48,660 nucleotides of DNA from NCBI GenBank assembly GCA_016278415.1, contig JADQBV010000069.1, positions 1 through 48,660 on the forward strand, given 5' to 3'. Origin of the DNA: Halanaerobiales bacterium. GTDB taxonomy: Bacteria; Bacillota_F; Halanaerobiia; Halanaerobiales; DTU029. Shown here one piece after another: positions 32,246 through 43,366 of this stretch. Below the pieces are notes generated by a model, which saw only the letters and a list, made by a program, of their open reading frames with translations, was not told where the DNA came from and searched no databases. The position numbers and the translations under genes were made by a program. Position 1 is the first letter of the stretch. Each line of letters begins with the position of its first letter.

Positions 32246-33215
32246 TTGGTAACTTACCACCAATCATTTCCGGGTAGAGTTTCATTATTTCATTAAAATA
32301 CAACTCTATCAGTTTATAGGATTCTCCTTCCGGATAGTTATTCAAATTAATTCTATTAAAGGAAGCCTTTATAACACCAGCAGGCATACCAAAATACTTC
32401 TCTGCAAGTTCTGCTGCTTGTTGAGGGTTGTCATGGACCCAATCTATTCCCTGTTTATAATATTCATTAAAACTTTCAACTAATTCCCTGTTATTTTCTG
32501 CAAAACCACCATGTACAAAAAGGCCTACATATGGTATACGTTCTTCACCATTATGTAATTTAGCCCATTCTTTTTGTAAATCTAGAGATAAAAAGGCATT
32601 TTCAGTATTTTTTAAAGTAATAGTGACAAGTGGTTCTGGTAGAATAATTGAATCTAACCTTCCCAACTGAAATGTCTTAGCACCACTACCTAACGGTCTA
32701 TATACTAATTCAAGCTCATCTAATTCTACTCCATTTTCCATTAGGAAATAGCGGGCCAAAAAGTCAAGTGGACCACCCTTTAAAGGAAGACTCAATGTCT
32801 TACCCTTTAAATCATCCCAACTATCTGCTTTAAACCCTTCTGTAAGCAGATAATCAATAGCCCAGATATTTGTATTTAAGAGGCGGACATCTATACCCCT
32901 ATTAAAGACCTTAGCACCTACATTAACACCTGTTACCATCATATCAATTTCTCCTTGAGCGATTAAAGATATTGCCTTTTGATGATTAGGTGAGATATTA
33001 ATATCTATGACAGCCTGATCAGCAAGTATATCATTCTCAATCATCCACAAAATAGGTAGAGCACCTACTGTTGGTGGTGTTTGTATAATTATTTCCTCCT
33101 TACCTACTTCAATACGATCACTTGCCCATAATGTGCCTGAAATCACTAATAATAATAAACCCGTCAATATTGCTGTATACATTATTTTCTTTTTATTATT
33201 TTTAAAAATCTTCAT
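32226..33215 (-). CDS. ABC transporter substrate-binding protein, NitT/TauT-like, system 2
   Basis: A 329-residue exported binding protein. The signal peptide has the basic start KIFKNNKKK and hydrophobic core YTAILTGLLLLVISGTLW, with cleavage near LWA-S. The mature part has the NMT1/SsuA-like pattern (TPPTVGALPILWMIEN, GEIDMMVTGVNVGAKVF, LKGGPLDFLARYFLMENG, ILPEPLVTITL). The ATG at 33215 lies behind GGGGGA. First gene of operon 2. The closest relation in the window is the binding protein of system 1; both lack a lipobox. The ligand is not determinable by eye. Confidence 0.88.
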   Translation of the reverse strand: MKIFKNNKKKIMYTAILTGLLLLVISGTLWASDRIEVGKEEIIIQTPPTVGALPILWMIENDILADQAVIDINISPNHQKAISLIAQGEIDMMVTGVNVGAKVFNRGIDVRLLNTNIWAIDYLLTEGFKADSWDDLKGKTLSLPLKGGPLDFLARYFLMENGVELDELELVYRPLGSGAKTFQLGRLDSIILPEPLVTITLKNTENAFLSLDLQKEWAKLHNGEERIPYVGLFVHGGFAENNRELVESFNEYYKQGIDWVHDNPQQAAELAEKYFGMPAGVIKASFNRINLNNYPEGESYKLIELYFNEIMKLYPEMIGGKLPNELFYF

Positions 33216-33409
33216 TACTTTTAATTCCCCCTATTAGTTTAATTAATTTATACTTAACTGACTTTTTTCAACGAAGTATAATCTTCATCATCAAATTCTG
33301 ACTACAAAAAGCTTATTACACTTACATATATAATACCATTTGTAGCCGAACTCTTCAAACTATATTAACTTAAAAATAATTATAAATCAACTATACTGTA
33401 TATAAATAA

Positions 33410-33455
33410 AGGGTTCCTTCTCTGAAATATTATTAATATCAGAGAAGGAAGCCCT
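33410..33455 (-). terminator. terminator of the surface-protein operon
   Basis: Stem AGGG-TTCCTTCTCTGA / TCAGAGAAGGAAGCCCT (16 bp with one bulged base), loop of 13 bases, followed on the minus strand by TTTATTTATAT. It lies 50 bases after the giant gene. Confidence 0.88.
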
Positions 33456-33505
33456 CATTAAGTAAATTGCTCTAATTTTCTTAGATACTTTCTTTATATA
33501 ATCAA

Positions 33506-36500
33506 CTACTTAATAATTTCAAAATTGACCTTCCTCATTATCCCTGGGGTCAATCTAATAACTATTGGGTTTTCTGAGTTAAGTTCTACATCCTTAGGTA
33601 GTGTATTTTCATCCAACTTCAGGATAAAGTTTGAACCAATTGTTCCACTGATGGCCTCCACATTAATATTGAATCTTCCATGGGAATCAGTACGTATATA
33701 TTGGCCACTAACAGTATATATTCCAATATCAGCTAAGCCATCTTCTCCTTCACTTTGGACACCATCCCTATTAACATCGTAGAAGACCTTACCCAGGATA
33801 ATAGAATTATTAAAAAGCGGTTCACCTCTTACTTCTACAACTGCTTCTACCTGATTTGAAATCATTAACTCAGTTATATCATGAACAGTCCTTGCCTTGT
33901 TAACTGCACTCTCCCCAACATTAAGTCCAGTTCCTACTACAAGGGTATATTTGATTTCTAAAGCCTCTCCTGCATCAAGACTTAACCCCTGCCAGTAAAT
34001 AGGTCTTACCCCTTCTGTGCTTATCTTCTCACCATCTAAGCGAGCAGTACCTTCCATATATTTAAATCCTATCGGTAAAATATCCTCGATAGTAAATGGT
34101 CCCATTTCTACAGACATTTTATTTTCTACCTTGATTGTATATGTTACAAAATCACCAATACTAACACTATTCTGATCAGCGCTTTTACTTAAACTTAAAC
34201 CTTTCGCCAAATCAGGGTCTATCGGTATATGATTGTTGATTATATCTGGGTCTCCATCTGCTAAATTAAAGTTAAGGTAATAAGTAGTATCTTCTCCATC
34301 AGCAGGAACACTATCATCAGCTACAACTTTATACGCAGGAGACTCTCCTTTGTGTACGTCAGGATTAAACTCCGGCTCAATAATCACTGATGGGAAGTGT
34401 TGGTTATAACCATCAGGTGGTGTTAATACTATTTGATATTCACCCTCTGGTGCTGTTGAACCTATTCTTAGATCAAAGCGATATCTTCCATCTGAACCAG
34501 TATGTTGACCTTGTTGTCCTGCTAATAGATAGTCATCAGGCACTGGACCGTTAGAATCATGTAGGTGTACTACTACACCAGATACAGCCTCACGGGCTAT
34601 GGAGTCATATATTATACCTGATGGATCCATGGGTAAATCTCCCATGATTTTTTCTGTACCAGAGCTTATTTCTCCTACTTCGCTTATTGAATAGACAACA
34701 TCACTTTCTGGATGTACCAAGACCAATTTATATCCCTCACCTGGGTTTACTCCCTTAAAACTATAATTTCCATCTGAAGTACTGACTCTAGTGTCCACTA
34801 ATTTTTCTTTATGATATAACTCTACTTTCCAGGAGTCTGGATTAAAACCCTCTTTCTCTTCGAGACTACCAATAATTGAGGTTGAACCAGGACTACTTCC
34901 TATCTCAACTACGGCCTGTCCGTTTTCAATTTTATTGGCATCATTATCATCATATTCTGTTGTTCCTGTAATTTTTATACTATTATTCAATCCGGTATAT
35001 GCAGTATATATTGCATGTCCAATTATAAGATTATCATCTGTTGTAGCACTATTTGCTACAGTATTATTCATTGTAGTAGTTGCATTATTATTACTACTAG
35101 TTGTACTAACTGTAATGACTGGAACTATAGCACGATATGTTATATGCAATTTCTCACCAACTAATATCACACCATAATTGTAGCCCTCATCTGCTTCTTC
35201 TGTATCTAATATAGAATTTCCATTAGAATCATCTATTACCTGCCCATTTATCACTGTTGAGCCAGGTATATATTCTACTTCCTGAGGAATAATACTCCTT
35301 ATATTTAAATCAACAGCATGTGTATTTCCTATATTTTCAAATACGATCTTAAATTCTAATTCATCTCCTGGCAATACCTCCCCACCATTAATATCTTTAA
35401 TACTCATTATCCCTTCAATAATAGGAAATTTCCCGATAGATATCTGTGTTGCCTGACTACCATTACTAATATCACCATCGGCATCAGTAAGCTCATCTGG
35501 AGTTTCAGCTGAAGAGACAACACCCTGACTTACTATTACATTTGGTGTTTGTTCTTCATTTTCAAATTCATCTACTTGAACATCAAACTCAAAATTAACA
35601 CTTGTCTGTTGTTCTAATTTTTCTATTTCTACTACTATTTCTCCTTTATCATTTATATGATATGGCAGATCTGCATTCATCTCTTCACCAGTTGTAGTAG
35701 TAATTATAGATACTGCTCCAATGTTACCATCCACATTATTAGCATTACTAAACCCTACAAAACTAGTATTCTCAGGAATCTTATCTACTAATCTAACTCC
35801 AGTTGCTGTTCCATAGCCTATATTGGATATTGTAACTGAATACCTTAAGATATCACCACTACTAACTTCATCATTAGCGCTAAACTCTTCACTGGCGACT
35901 AACTCTCCCTCTGTATCAGGGACTAAAGAAACTGTCTTAGACGCATTAATAACAGGATTACTCCCAACAATACTCTTTGTTGCATCACTTTTACTCTCTG
36001 TAGCTGAATCATCACTTAATATCGGTTTGATTGGATTTGAATTAACCCCTTTTCCAGATAACACTCCTTGACTAGAGATAACAGTTCCGGCAACAACTAC
36101 AGGACTAATCTTCACAGTATATTCTACTATCACTTCACTATCTGCTGTGTTTAGTACAAGGCCTTTTTCTGCACCAGGGCTGTTTATTAACATTCCTTTA
36201 ACCAAAGGAGTTTCACCTGTTATGTCGTCAACTAATACACCATTAAGTTTTGTTGAACCCTGCACATATTTTGTATTTGAAGGTATAGAGGCTTGTATAA
36301 TAGCGTTCTCTAATGCTACCTGACCAATGTTAGTTAACGTCATCCGGTAGGTTATTTCTTCATCAGGCAGTAATACACCGCCTCCGTTAGTATCTATGGC
36401 TTCTTTTTTAAAGACCATTTGGGGGCGTTCTACATTATTCACTATAATTATGATAGTTTCAGTTTCCGGCTCATTTAATTCCCCATCAGATACGATAAAG

Positions 36501-39500
36501 ATTATTTCATATTCTTTAAATTTCTTATCCTGTACTACGTCATAAGAAGGCTGCCAGCTAAATTCTCCCTTAATAATATTAATATCCTCACCTTGATTAC
36601 TGTCTTCTTCGAAGCTGGCTTTAATAGGTAACCCATTTGCTTCAATCGTTAATTCACTACTTGCAGTATCAATATCTCTTGCAACAACTTTGAAATTTAA
36701 CTTTTCACCTTCCCTTACAACTTTGTCCCCAATTTGATCTAGTACTGATGTGTCATTTACTGCTGTTACATCTATAGTCATAGTATAACTGTTTTCACTA
36801 TAATCTGTCCCATCATGTACCTTAAACTGGAAGCTGTCATATCCATTCCCATTAGCATCTGCTTCTGGTATGAAGACTAAGTTACCAACCTCTATATCTG
36901 CTCTATTTATTTCTTCATTAATAACTAACTGCTGATTCTCATCTCCATTAATCCTTAGTTCAAGTGATCCGTTACTTTCTAATGCTGTTATCATAACCCG
37001 ATCCATTGTATCTACACCAGTTATATCACTGAATCCAAAGTCTTCTAAGCTAAAGATATAATGATTATCTTCATTAGTTGTAACTGTCATATCTTCAGCA
37101 TTTGGAGCCACATTGTTCCAGGTCATATTAGCTAACGTACTATCATCGACATCATCCGGGTTATCCCCGTCCTCATCACGTATCTCAACCCTAACTCCTA
37201 GAATACCTTCATCATCCTGAGCATTAATATATGTGTTGGATGTTGACCAGTCCTGAAGAATACCATTATCAGTATCATCCAAGAATCTATATTCATAGCT
37301 ATCTTCACTATATCCGCTGCTTAAGGCTGTTAGTGTGAGACTATCCCCTTCGTTTCCGCTTATGTTCTCCATCTTTACAGTAGGTATTACATCATTAACT
37401 GTAACTGTAGTCACCATTATATCACTGGCCCCATCGTCATCTGTTACTTTTACTCCTACAGTATGTTTTCCATAATTCTTAAAGGTATAACTCGCTGTAT
37501 TATTACTACTATTGGTTATTTCATCCGGATCTGTATAATCACCATCATTATTCCAGTCATAAGAGTATGTGAAGGTATCCGCTGTTCCAGGGTCAGTTTG
37601 TCCTAGTGTCAATGTCACTGGTTGGCCCTCATCTACTGGACTGTTATCATTCACTATTGCTGTTGGTGCTACATTTATTATACTTAATATATGGCGTATA
37701 ATATCTATATTACCTTCAACATCTGTTACTTTTAGTATTACTGTATAGCTACCATTATCCGCATAGCTATGATATGGATTCTGAACATTTGATGTATTAC
37801 CATCCCCAAAATCCCATTCCCAAGAGACTATATCACCTAAAGACGATGATGAAGTATCTGTAAAGCTTAATACTAAACCCTCTTCCTGAGATTCTGGTCC
37901 CCAACTAAATTCTGAATTGGAGGTCACTTCATTTAGATTTCCCGCATTATCAATAACTCTAATGTGTAAATACTCTGTATCACTACTTTGTGTTAAAATA
38001 TCACCTGAGTCAAATGAGGTCCAGCTTCCACTTGTCGGAAAAGTAGCACTTGTTGTCCACTGGTATTCAGCTGTGGAAACTACTGCTGGTGATGTCGTAT
38101 CAAGTATTACCTTTGTACCCTGAGTAGCTGCAGATGTTTCAAATCTAACAGTTGGGGGTGTTCTGACAATATTACTAATATCAATAGTTTCAACTATTTC
38201 ATTGCCCGCTTCATCAATGGCATATACAGTGTAGCTATCATTTGTTGAAACATCAAATTCCATTCCACTTAAGGTAGTCCCATCAGTAGCAAAATATGCT
38301 ACATTTTGAGCCCCACTTGCCCACTTCATAATATTAATACCTATATTATCATTAATGTCAGCTGTAATAGTAATATTCTGATTAGTAGGCTCTGTAATGA
38401 CAGGATTTAAGGTAATTGTAGGTGCAATTGAATCAATATTTACAATATAACTGCTAATATCACTTTCAATACCACCACCACTTACCGCTTTAAAGCGATA
38501 TTCAGCATTAGTATCATTTGTAATAGTATAAGTATCATTTATAGTCTCCCATGTCCCTCCAGCGATACTAACTTTATAAGTAGTCCCCGAGAGTTGTGAG
38601 ATATCATTACTGAGACTAAATACTATATTTTCATTTGTCCATTCGCCGGAATTATATAGTTCTCCATCAATAGTTCCTTTATCAGCTTTATTATTTAGTT
38701 GCGGCTTAACAGTATCTATCTTAATTTCATCTGACCATCCGGAAGTCTTATTTCCAGCATAATCGGTAAGCAAATAATAAACATAGTTACTACCCTGTGC
38801 CGATATATCAATACTACCGCTTATTTGCGGAAGCACACTCAGGCTTTCGGGAACAGTAGAATTATTAGCTGCAACTGCATATTGTATTGATTTAACACCA
38901 CTGTAATCATCAGAACTATTAACTACAGCTGAATAAACCGAGCCCTGCCATTCTGTAGGAGTAGTCATACTGACAGTAGGAGCTGTAGTATCAAGACCAA
39001 CAATAGGTAAGGTGTACTCCTTAACATTACCAACCTGATCTGTAACACGAATATAATAAGTTATATCATGACTTGTAGTAAAACTATCTCCATTATTTAT
39101 TATATTATAACTACCACTATCCCCTTCTTTTAATTCAATTGAACTTACTCCACTACCACTATATCCAGTAATATTCCCATCTGGATCAAGCTGTGGGCTG
39201 GTATTGTCATTGACAGTTATTGTGGTAGTCTTCTGCTGGGCCCAGCTAGATGCTGACTCACCTGAACCAAAGGAAAAGGATGCAGTTGGGGCTTCATTAT
39301 CCAAATAATTGACTAAAATAGTATCTGTACCACTTAACCCATTTTCATCTACAGCTATAAGTGTATATAAACCATTTTTAGTAACATCAACACTGGCAGG
39401 ATAACTCGAAGGAAGATTGGTGCCCTCTAATCTATTATTAGCTGCATTAATAAATGAAATAGCTCCCGCTCCAACTGCTGTAGTAACAGTATAGTCAAGG

Positions 39501-42500
39501 GAAATACTGCCATGCTGCCAGTCGCTTAAACTACCATTTGTGAATACTACTTCCATAGTCGGTGGTATATTATTTATTACAGTATATCCCAGAGAATATA
39601 CATTGCTTGTATTCCCAGCATTATCGACAGCCCTAAGATGTAGATATGCAGTTCCTGCCGTATCATATGTCGGAATCGTCCCACCGTTAACTGCCAATGC
39701 TGTCCAACCAGATACTGGTATTGTTGTACTATCTGACCAGGCATATTTCAAAGAAGTCAGACCTGAACCTCCAAGCTCATCTGAAGCAGCAACTGCGAAA
39801 TCCAGCGATGTATAAACAATTGAATTATCTCCGTATTCATTTATGTTAATTGCAGGACTTGTAATATCTACTTTGGATACTTCAACAGACTTAACAATCT
39901 TACTACCAAAACCATCAGTTAAAGTAAATGTATAGTTGCCATCTGTTGTTACATTAATTATCTGACTTGAATTATAGGTGCCTGTTTCAGGACCTATCAT
40001 TTCAACAGTTACCGGTGCATTTACACTATTTGTTACAGCTAAATTTATCTCTCTACTCTGGGCCCAATTGGTATTATCAAGCGCTAGACTCATCGTAGGC
40101 TGTTCAAAGTCAAAAGAATGGTATGCCCAACGTGTATTACTATTGCTATGTGTTGTCAATACATGTAGATACCAGGTGCCATCAGTAAGGGTCTCTGTCA
40201 AAACTTCTCCTGCTGTATTTGAAAAATCCATCCAGCCAGCGGCAGGCATATTTGTAGTCTGAGACCAGGCATATTTGGCAGAAAATGCATTGCTAATATT
40301 GACATCTGCATTATGCCTTGGTAAGGTTCCACTACTGCTTCCTGTAAAATTGATAGATGGACGGATAGTATTAGCAGAAACTGCTGTACTAGCAGATGTA
40401 GTACTGGTATCTGAACCACTATAGTCCGCCAGGTCATCAATAGTACTCTTAATATTAATGTCGCTGACCTGAACAGAAGAAAATGTTTGTCCATCAACAT
40501 CTACTGTTCCTTTAAAAACCAGCACATTAGTGTCCTTACCAGCTACATAAGTAAATGAATTACTAGAAAGATTAGTATCAATTGTTACACCACTTGGGGC
40601 AACACCAATTATTTCATCAAAAATAAGACTGATATAAATCTCGTCTCCATAGGCATAAGTACCACCGGCCATAGGTGCAATACCTACTAGCTGGGGTTCT
40701 CTTGTATCAAAAGCACGTATAGATGGATAAAAGTCATCTTTATGCCAATCATCATCTCCTTCTCCAGAAGCATCATATTTAAGCCCTACCGTTCTTGTAT
40801 TTCCAATATCAATAGCTTCATAGTTACCAATTAGTGAATATTCAGATCTAATCTCTGTAACACGAGAACTTGAGTAAATATCTCTTGCCTCAGAGTCTGA
40901 CATAGGGAATGTATATACTTTACTTGTTGAATCATAACCAGAGGTATTGTGTTCAAACTTAGTAAAAAATAATTCTGTACCACCATCATTAACCTGTATC
41001 CATTGATACCCATCATCATCTTCCTCTACCCTTATATCAAACTTCAACCCATAGTAGTCCGTAGTAGCATCCAAATAAGTTGAATCAGTACTCTGAATAC
41101 TACTAAAACTGACACTATCAGTATCATTACTGCCATAACCATCATCAGTAATAAATCTAGAAGTCTTATCTACATTTCCAACACTATTATATTGGTTATA
41201 AGCCACGCTATATGCCTGTTTTGCGCTATCCAGATCTATAAACTTTTCTGTCCTATTATTAGTTCCTACAGTTGCACCACCGTCTACTTTGTATACTTCA
41301 AGATAAAAACTCCGGTCTGCATTCTGATAAGCTGTAGCAGGATAACTACCATATTGTTGGGAAACACCATTAACAGATACACTAATTGTTTTACTATACT
41401 CACCATCGGCAAAAGTTATACTACCATTTTCGTGCTGGAAATGTGTTCCTCCAACAGCAGTTCCATTAATTGTACGGTAATAAACAGTCTGACTACCTTC
41501 AGTCTCAGCAGATGAACGACTAATGGTGAATGTAGCTGTACCTCCAGTTGACGGGATATTTCCACTGCTAGCCACATTAAAACTACCATACTGAGGTGCA
41601 CCTATATCGAAACCCATCTGATTGCTGTAATAATAGGTTCCATCAGCCTTAACATAGGCTCGTACGTAATAATTAACACCTTTTACGATATTGCTTGCAG
41701 TCCCTGTAATACTTTCTCCCTTGAAAAGTCCACCGCTTACTGAAGTCTTACCATTGCTTACCTCAACTGTTGGGTTCTGCGATACTCCCCAGACAAAGCC
41801 GCTTTCGCTAAAGTCAAAACCACCGGTATAATCAAGAGTAGCTGACAGAGAAGCAGTCAAATTACCTGTATCAACAGCGGGGACAGCCTGTGTTATCTGC
41901 AGGGGTTTTGCTTTCACTGAGAGGGTAATCTGCTCAGTAGACTCATTTCCTGCAGTATCCTGTGCTGCTATTGTTATAGTTTTATCAGCAGTAGTCTGAG
42001 CCAAATTACTATCTGGAGTAATTGTGTGCGAATTAGGATTAATGGAAATATTATCTGAAAGACTAAATGCTTTTCTAATTAAATTTAATACATCAGCATC
42101 AGGGGTTTCCTCCATAACAGAAACATTATTATTTATAGTAATTGTAGGAGGGATTTTATCAATATTTGATACTAACACTTCATAAATATTTGAACGGACC
42201 TGGCCATTTCTTGTAAACTCAACTTCAAATTCATATAAACCACTGATACCGACAGTCAAATTAGCAGTGGTTTCATTAGCCAGGGTACTGCTGGTAATAT
42301 CCATACCACTATGTAATATCCGTACATTTTTTGTGTCTTCAGGCCTATCATTGGTGGCCACAACTTGAATATTTACATTATTATTAGTTAATGATGATGG
42401 TTTGAGAGTATAACTAAACCTGGGACCAAAAACCGGCACCTGGTTTTGAACAAAATTAAAAGTAACCTTATCACTGGCCTTAATTATCTCGGTAGTTTTA

Positions 42501-43273
42501 TCTTTAATCAAACCTGTAACTGTATATGTACCCGAAGGGGAATTAAGCGGCATTGATAGGGTTGTAGTCTCTTCACTACTGGCACTACCAAAACTGGATG
42601 ATAGATTATCTCCATCCTCATTTGTCAGCATATATTCAGTATAATATTCTGTTGAACTACTCTGCTCTATATTTACTCTAGCATTAATTTCTACATTATT
42701 TCCACTCTGTACTGCTTCGTCCAGGCTAATTGAAAATGTAGAAATGTTGGGGTCACTTGCCCCTCCGTCCAAAATAAGTTGGACCCAATCTATCTGGACA
42801 CACCACCAATCAGTTACAGTAATGGTAATGGTATTTTCTCCTAACTGGAGTTTTGAAAGAGGAATCTCCAGAACCGTAGTATTCCAGATACCATTATTAC
42901 CAGAAAGATAACCAATAGAACTACCAGCCTGTCCAGGACCTGCCGGACTATCATTAATAAAAACATAATCCATTTCACCAGATTCTTCATCGACATCATA
43001 GGCTTTGATTGCAATACTAGCACTCTCAACTGGTAACTGATCCAGGTTAAAAGAAATCTCTATTGGATAAATGGATGCATTATTACTTAGATAATAATCC
43101 ATATCTCCATCAGCACTTCCAGTATGGGCATTATTCTGATTATCATTATCGATGACAATAGTATCTGATGCCGCCATTACTAAACCACTAAATGAAAGAA
43201 ATAACACTAAACATAGTATTACTTTTATAATTAATTCTGTCCTTAATATCCCTTTTCGCAGACTCGTTTTCAT
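33506..43273 (-). CDS. giant multidomain surface protein (3255 aa): Ig-like, Calx-beta, PKD, cadherin-like, DUF11 and SdrD-like modules
   Basis: A secreted protein with a classical signal peptide (about residues 1-35, IIKVILCLVLFLSFSGLVMA) and an ATG 7 bases after GGGGG. Modules in order: a jelly-roll-like N-terminal domain (~36-170); Ig-like domains; a Calx-beta domain (~551-664; GGTATFTISRSSAETEGSQT); tandem Ig-like modules with a recurring YAWS-x-P-x-GW pattern (~970-1780); a PKD domain (~1780-1860; VSWEWDFGDGNTSN) and a second PKD-like one (~1865-1957); a cadherin-like VCBS-type domain (~2055-2175); four DUF11 repeats (~2285, ~2450, ~2615, ~3025); two carboxypeptidase-regulatory-like domains (~2790-2965); an SdrD B-like domain (~3154-3204; GKVFYDVNRDGVQSEGEDG). 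It ends NPIVIRLTPGIMRKVNFEI with no LPXTG, SLH or barrel. One cysteine, near residue 156, is visible in the parts I read. It follows the barrel gene by 93 bases and is probably co-transcribed. Likely an adhesin or outer-surface fibre. Confidence 0.9.
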   Translation of the reverse strand: MKTSLRKGILRTELIIKVILCLVLFLSFSGLVMAASDTIVIDNDNQNNAHTGSADGDMDYYLSNNASIYPIEISFNLDQLPVESASIAIKAYDVDEESGEMDYVFINDSPAGPGQAGSSIGYLSGNNGIWNTTVLEIPLSKLQLGENTITITVTDWWCVQIDWVQLILDGGASDPNISTFSISLDEAVQSGNNVEINARVNIEQSSSTEYYTEYMLTNEDGDNLSSSFGSASSEETTTLSMPLNSPSGTYTVTGLIKDKTTEIIKASDKVTFNFVQNQVPVFGPRFSYTLKPSSLTNNNVNIQVVATNDRPEDTKNVRILHSGMDITSSTLANETTANLTVGISGLYEFEVEFTRNGQVRSNIYEVLVSNIDKIPPTITINNNVSVMEETPDADVLNLIRKAFSLSDNISINPNSHTITPDSNLAQTTADKTITIAAQDTAGNESTEQITLSVKAKPLQITQAVPAVDTGNLTASLSATLDYTGGFDFSESGFVWGVSQNPTVEVSNGKTSVSGGLFKGESITGTASNIVKGVNYYVRAYVKADGTYYYSNQMGFDIGAPQYGSFNVASSGNIPSTGGTATFTISRSSAETEGSQTVYYRTINGTAVGGTHFQHENGSITFADGEYSKTISVSVNGVSQQYGSYPATAYQNADRSFYLEVYKVDGGATVGTNNRTEKFIDLDSAKQAYSVAYNQYNSVGNVDKTSRFITDDGYGSNDTDSVSFSSIQSTDSTYLDATTDYYGLKFDIRVEEDDDGYQWIQVNDGGTELFFTKFEHNTSGYDSTSKVYTFPMSDSEARDIYSSSRVTEIRSEYSLIGNYEAIDIGNTRTVGLKYDASGEGDDDWHKDDFYPSIRAFDTREPQLVGIAPMAGGTYAYGDEIYISLIFDEIIGVAPSGVTIDTNLSSNSFTYVAGKDTNVLVFKGTVDVDGQTFSSVQVSDINIKSTIDDLADYSGSDTSTTSASTAVSANTIRPSINFTGSSSGTLPRHNADVNISNAFSAKYAWSQTTNMPAAGWMDFSNTAGEVLTETLTDGTWYLHVLTTHSNSNTRWAYHSFDFEQPTMSLALDNTNWAQSREINLAVTNSVNAPVTVEMIGPETGTYNSSQIINVTTDGNYTFTLTDGFGSKIVKSVEVSKVDITSPAININEYGDNSIVYTSLDFAVAASDELGGSGLTSLKYAWSDSTTIPVSGWTALAVNGGTIPTYDTAGTAYLHLRAVDNAGNTSNVYSLGYTVINNIPPTMEVVFTNGSLSDWQHGSISLDYTVTTAVGAGAISFINAANNRLEGTNLPSSYPASVDVTKNGLYTLIAVDENGLSGTDTILVNYLDNEAPTASFSFGSGESASSWAQQKTTTITVNDNTSPQLDPDGNITGYSGSGVSSIELKEGDSGSYNIINNGDSFTTSHDITYYIRVTDQVGNVKEYTLPIVGLDTTAPTVSMTTPTEWQGSVYSAVVNSSDDYSGVKSIQYAVAANNSTVPESLSVLPQISGSIDISAQGSNYVYYLLTDYAGNKTSGWSDEIKIDTVKPQLNNKADKGTIDGELYNSGEWTNENIVFSLSNDISQLSGTTYKVSIAGGTWETINDTYTITNDTNAEYRFKAVSGGGIESDISSYIVNIDSIAPTITLNPVITEPTNQNITITADINDNIGINIMKWASGAQNVAYFATDGTTLSGMEFDVSTNDSYTVYAIDEAGNEIVETIDISNIVRTPPTVRFETSAATQGTKVILDTTSPAVVSTAEYQWTTSATFPTSGSWTSFDSGDILTQSSDTEYLHIRVIDNAGNLNEVTSNSEFSWGPESQEEGLVLSFTDTSSSSLGDIVSWEWDFGDGNTSNVQNPYHSYADNGSYTVILKVTDVEGNIDIIRHILSIINVAPTAIVNDNSPVDEGQPVTLTLGQTDPGTADTFTYSYDWNNDGDYTDPDEITNSSNNTASYTFKNYGKHTVGVKVTDDDGASDIMVTTVTVNDVIPTVKMENISGNEGDSLTLTALSSGYSEDSYEYRFLDDTDNGILQDWSTSNTYINAQDDEGILGVRVEIRDEDGDNPDDVDDSTLANMTWNNVAPNAEDMTVTTNEDNHYIFSLEDFGFSDITGVDTMDRVMITALESNGSLELRINGDENQQLVINEEINRADIEVGNLVFIPEADANGNGYDSFQFKVHDGTDYSENSYTMTIDVTAVNDTSVLDQIGDKVVREGEKLNFKVVARDIDTASSELTIEANGLPIKASFEEDSNQGEDINIIKGEFSWQPSYDVVQDKKFKEYEIIFIVSDGELNEPETETIIIIVNNVERPQMVFKKEAIDTNGGGVLLPDEEITYRMTLTNIGQVALENAIIQASIPSNTKYVQGSTKLNGVLVDDITGETPLVKGMLINSPGAEKGLVLNTADSEVIVEYTVKISPVVVAGTVISSQGVLSGKGVNSNPIKPILSDDSATESKSDATKSIVGSNPVINASKTVSLVPDTEGELVASEEFSANDEVSSGDILRYSVTISNIGYGTATGVRLVDKIPENTSFVGFSNANNVDGNIGAVSIITTTTGEEMNADLPYHINDKGEIVVEIEKLEQQTSVNFEFDVQVDEFENEEQTPNVIVSQGVVSSAETPDELTDADGDISNGSQATQISIGKFPIIEGIMSIKDINGGEVLPGDELEFKIVFENIGNTHAVDLNIRSIIPQEVEYIPGSTVINGQVIDDSNGNSILDTEEADEGYNYGVILVGEKLHITYRAIVPVITVSTTSSNNNATTTMNNTVANSATTDDNLIIGHAIYTAYTGLNNSIKITGTTEYDDNDANKIENGQAVVEIGSSPGSTSIIGSLEEKEGFNPDSWKVELYHKEKLVDTRVSTSDGNYSFKGVNPGEGYKLVLVHPESDVVYSISEVGEISSGTEKIMGDLPMDPSGIIYDSIAREAVSGVVVHLHDSNGPVPDDYLLAGQQGQHTGSDGRYRFDLRIGSTAPEGEYQIVLTPPDGYNQHFPSVIIEPEFNPDVHKGESPAYKVVADDSVPADGEDTTYYLNFNLADGDPDIINNHIPIDPDLAKGLSLSKSADQNSVSIGDFVTYTIKVENKMSVEMGPFTIEDILPIGFKYMEGTARLDGEKISTEGVRPIYWQGLSLDAGEALEIKYTLVVGTGLNVGESAVNKARTVHDITELMISNQVEAVVEVRGEPLFNNSIILGKVFYDVNRDGVQSEGEDGLADIGIYTVSGQYIRTDSHGRFNINVEAISGTIGSNFILKLDENTLPKDVELNSENPIVIRLTPGIMRKVNFEIIK

Positions 43274-43366
43274 CTCAAAACCCCCAGTAATTATATTTAT
43301 CCTTTTTCATAAATTATTATAATGTCATATCCTAATAGATTAAAATTATATAGAAAACCTACTCCA

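Noticed and set aside
39540..41515. Several 60-110 codon frames on the plus strand within the giant gene
   Set aside because: They are antisense shadows of a continuous 3255-codon gene with clear domain homology; none has a ribosome binding site or recognisable product.
43274..43366. Terminator or promoter between the barrel gene and the giant gene
   Set aside because: The 93 bases show only a ribosome binding site; no hairpin or convincing promoter, so the two genes are treated as one operon.
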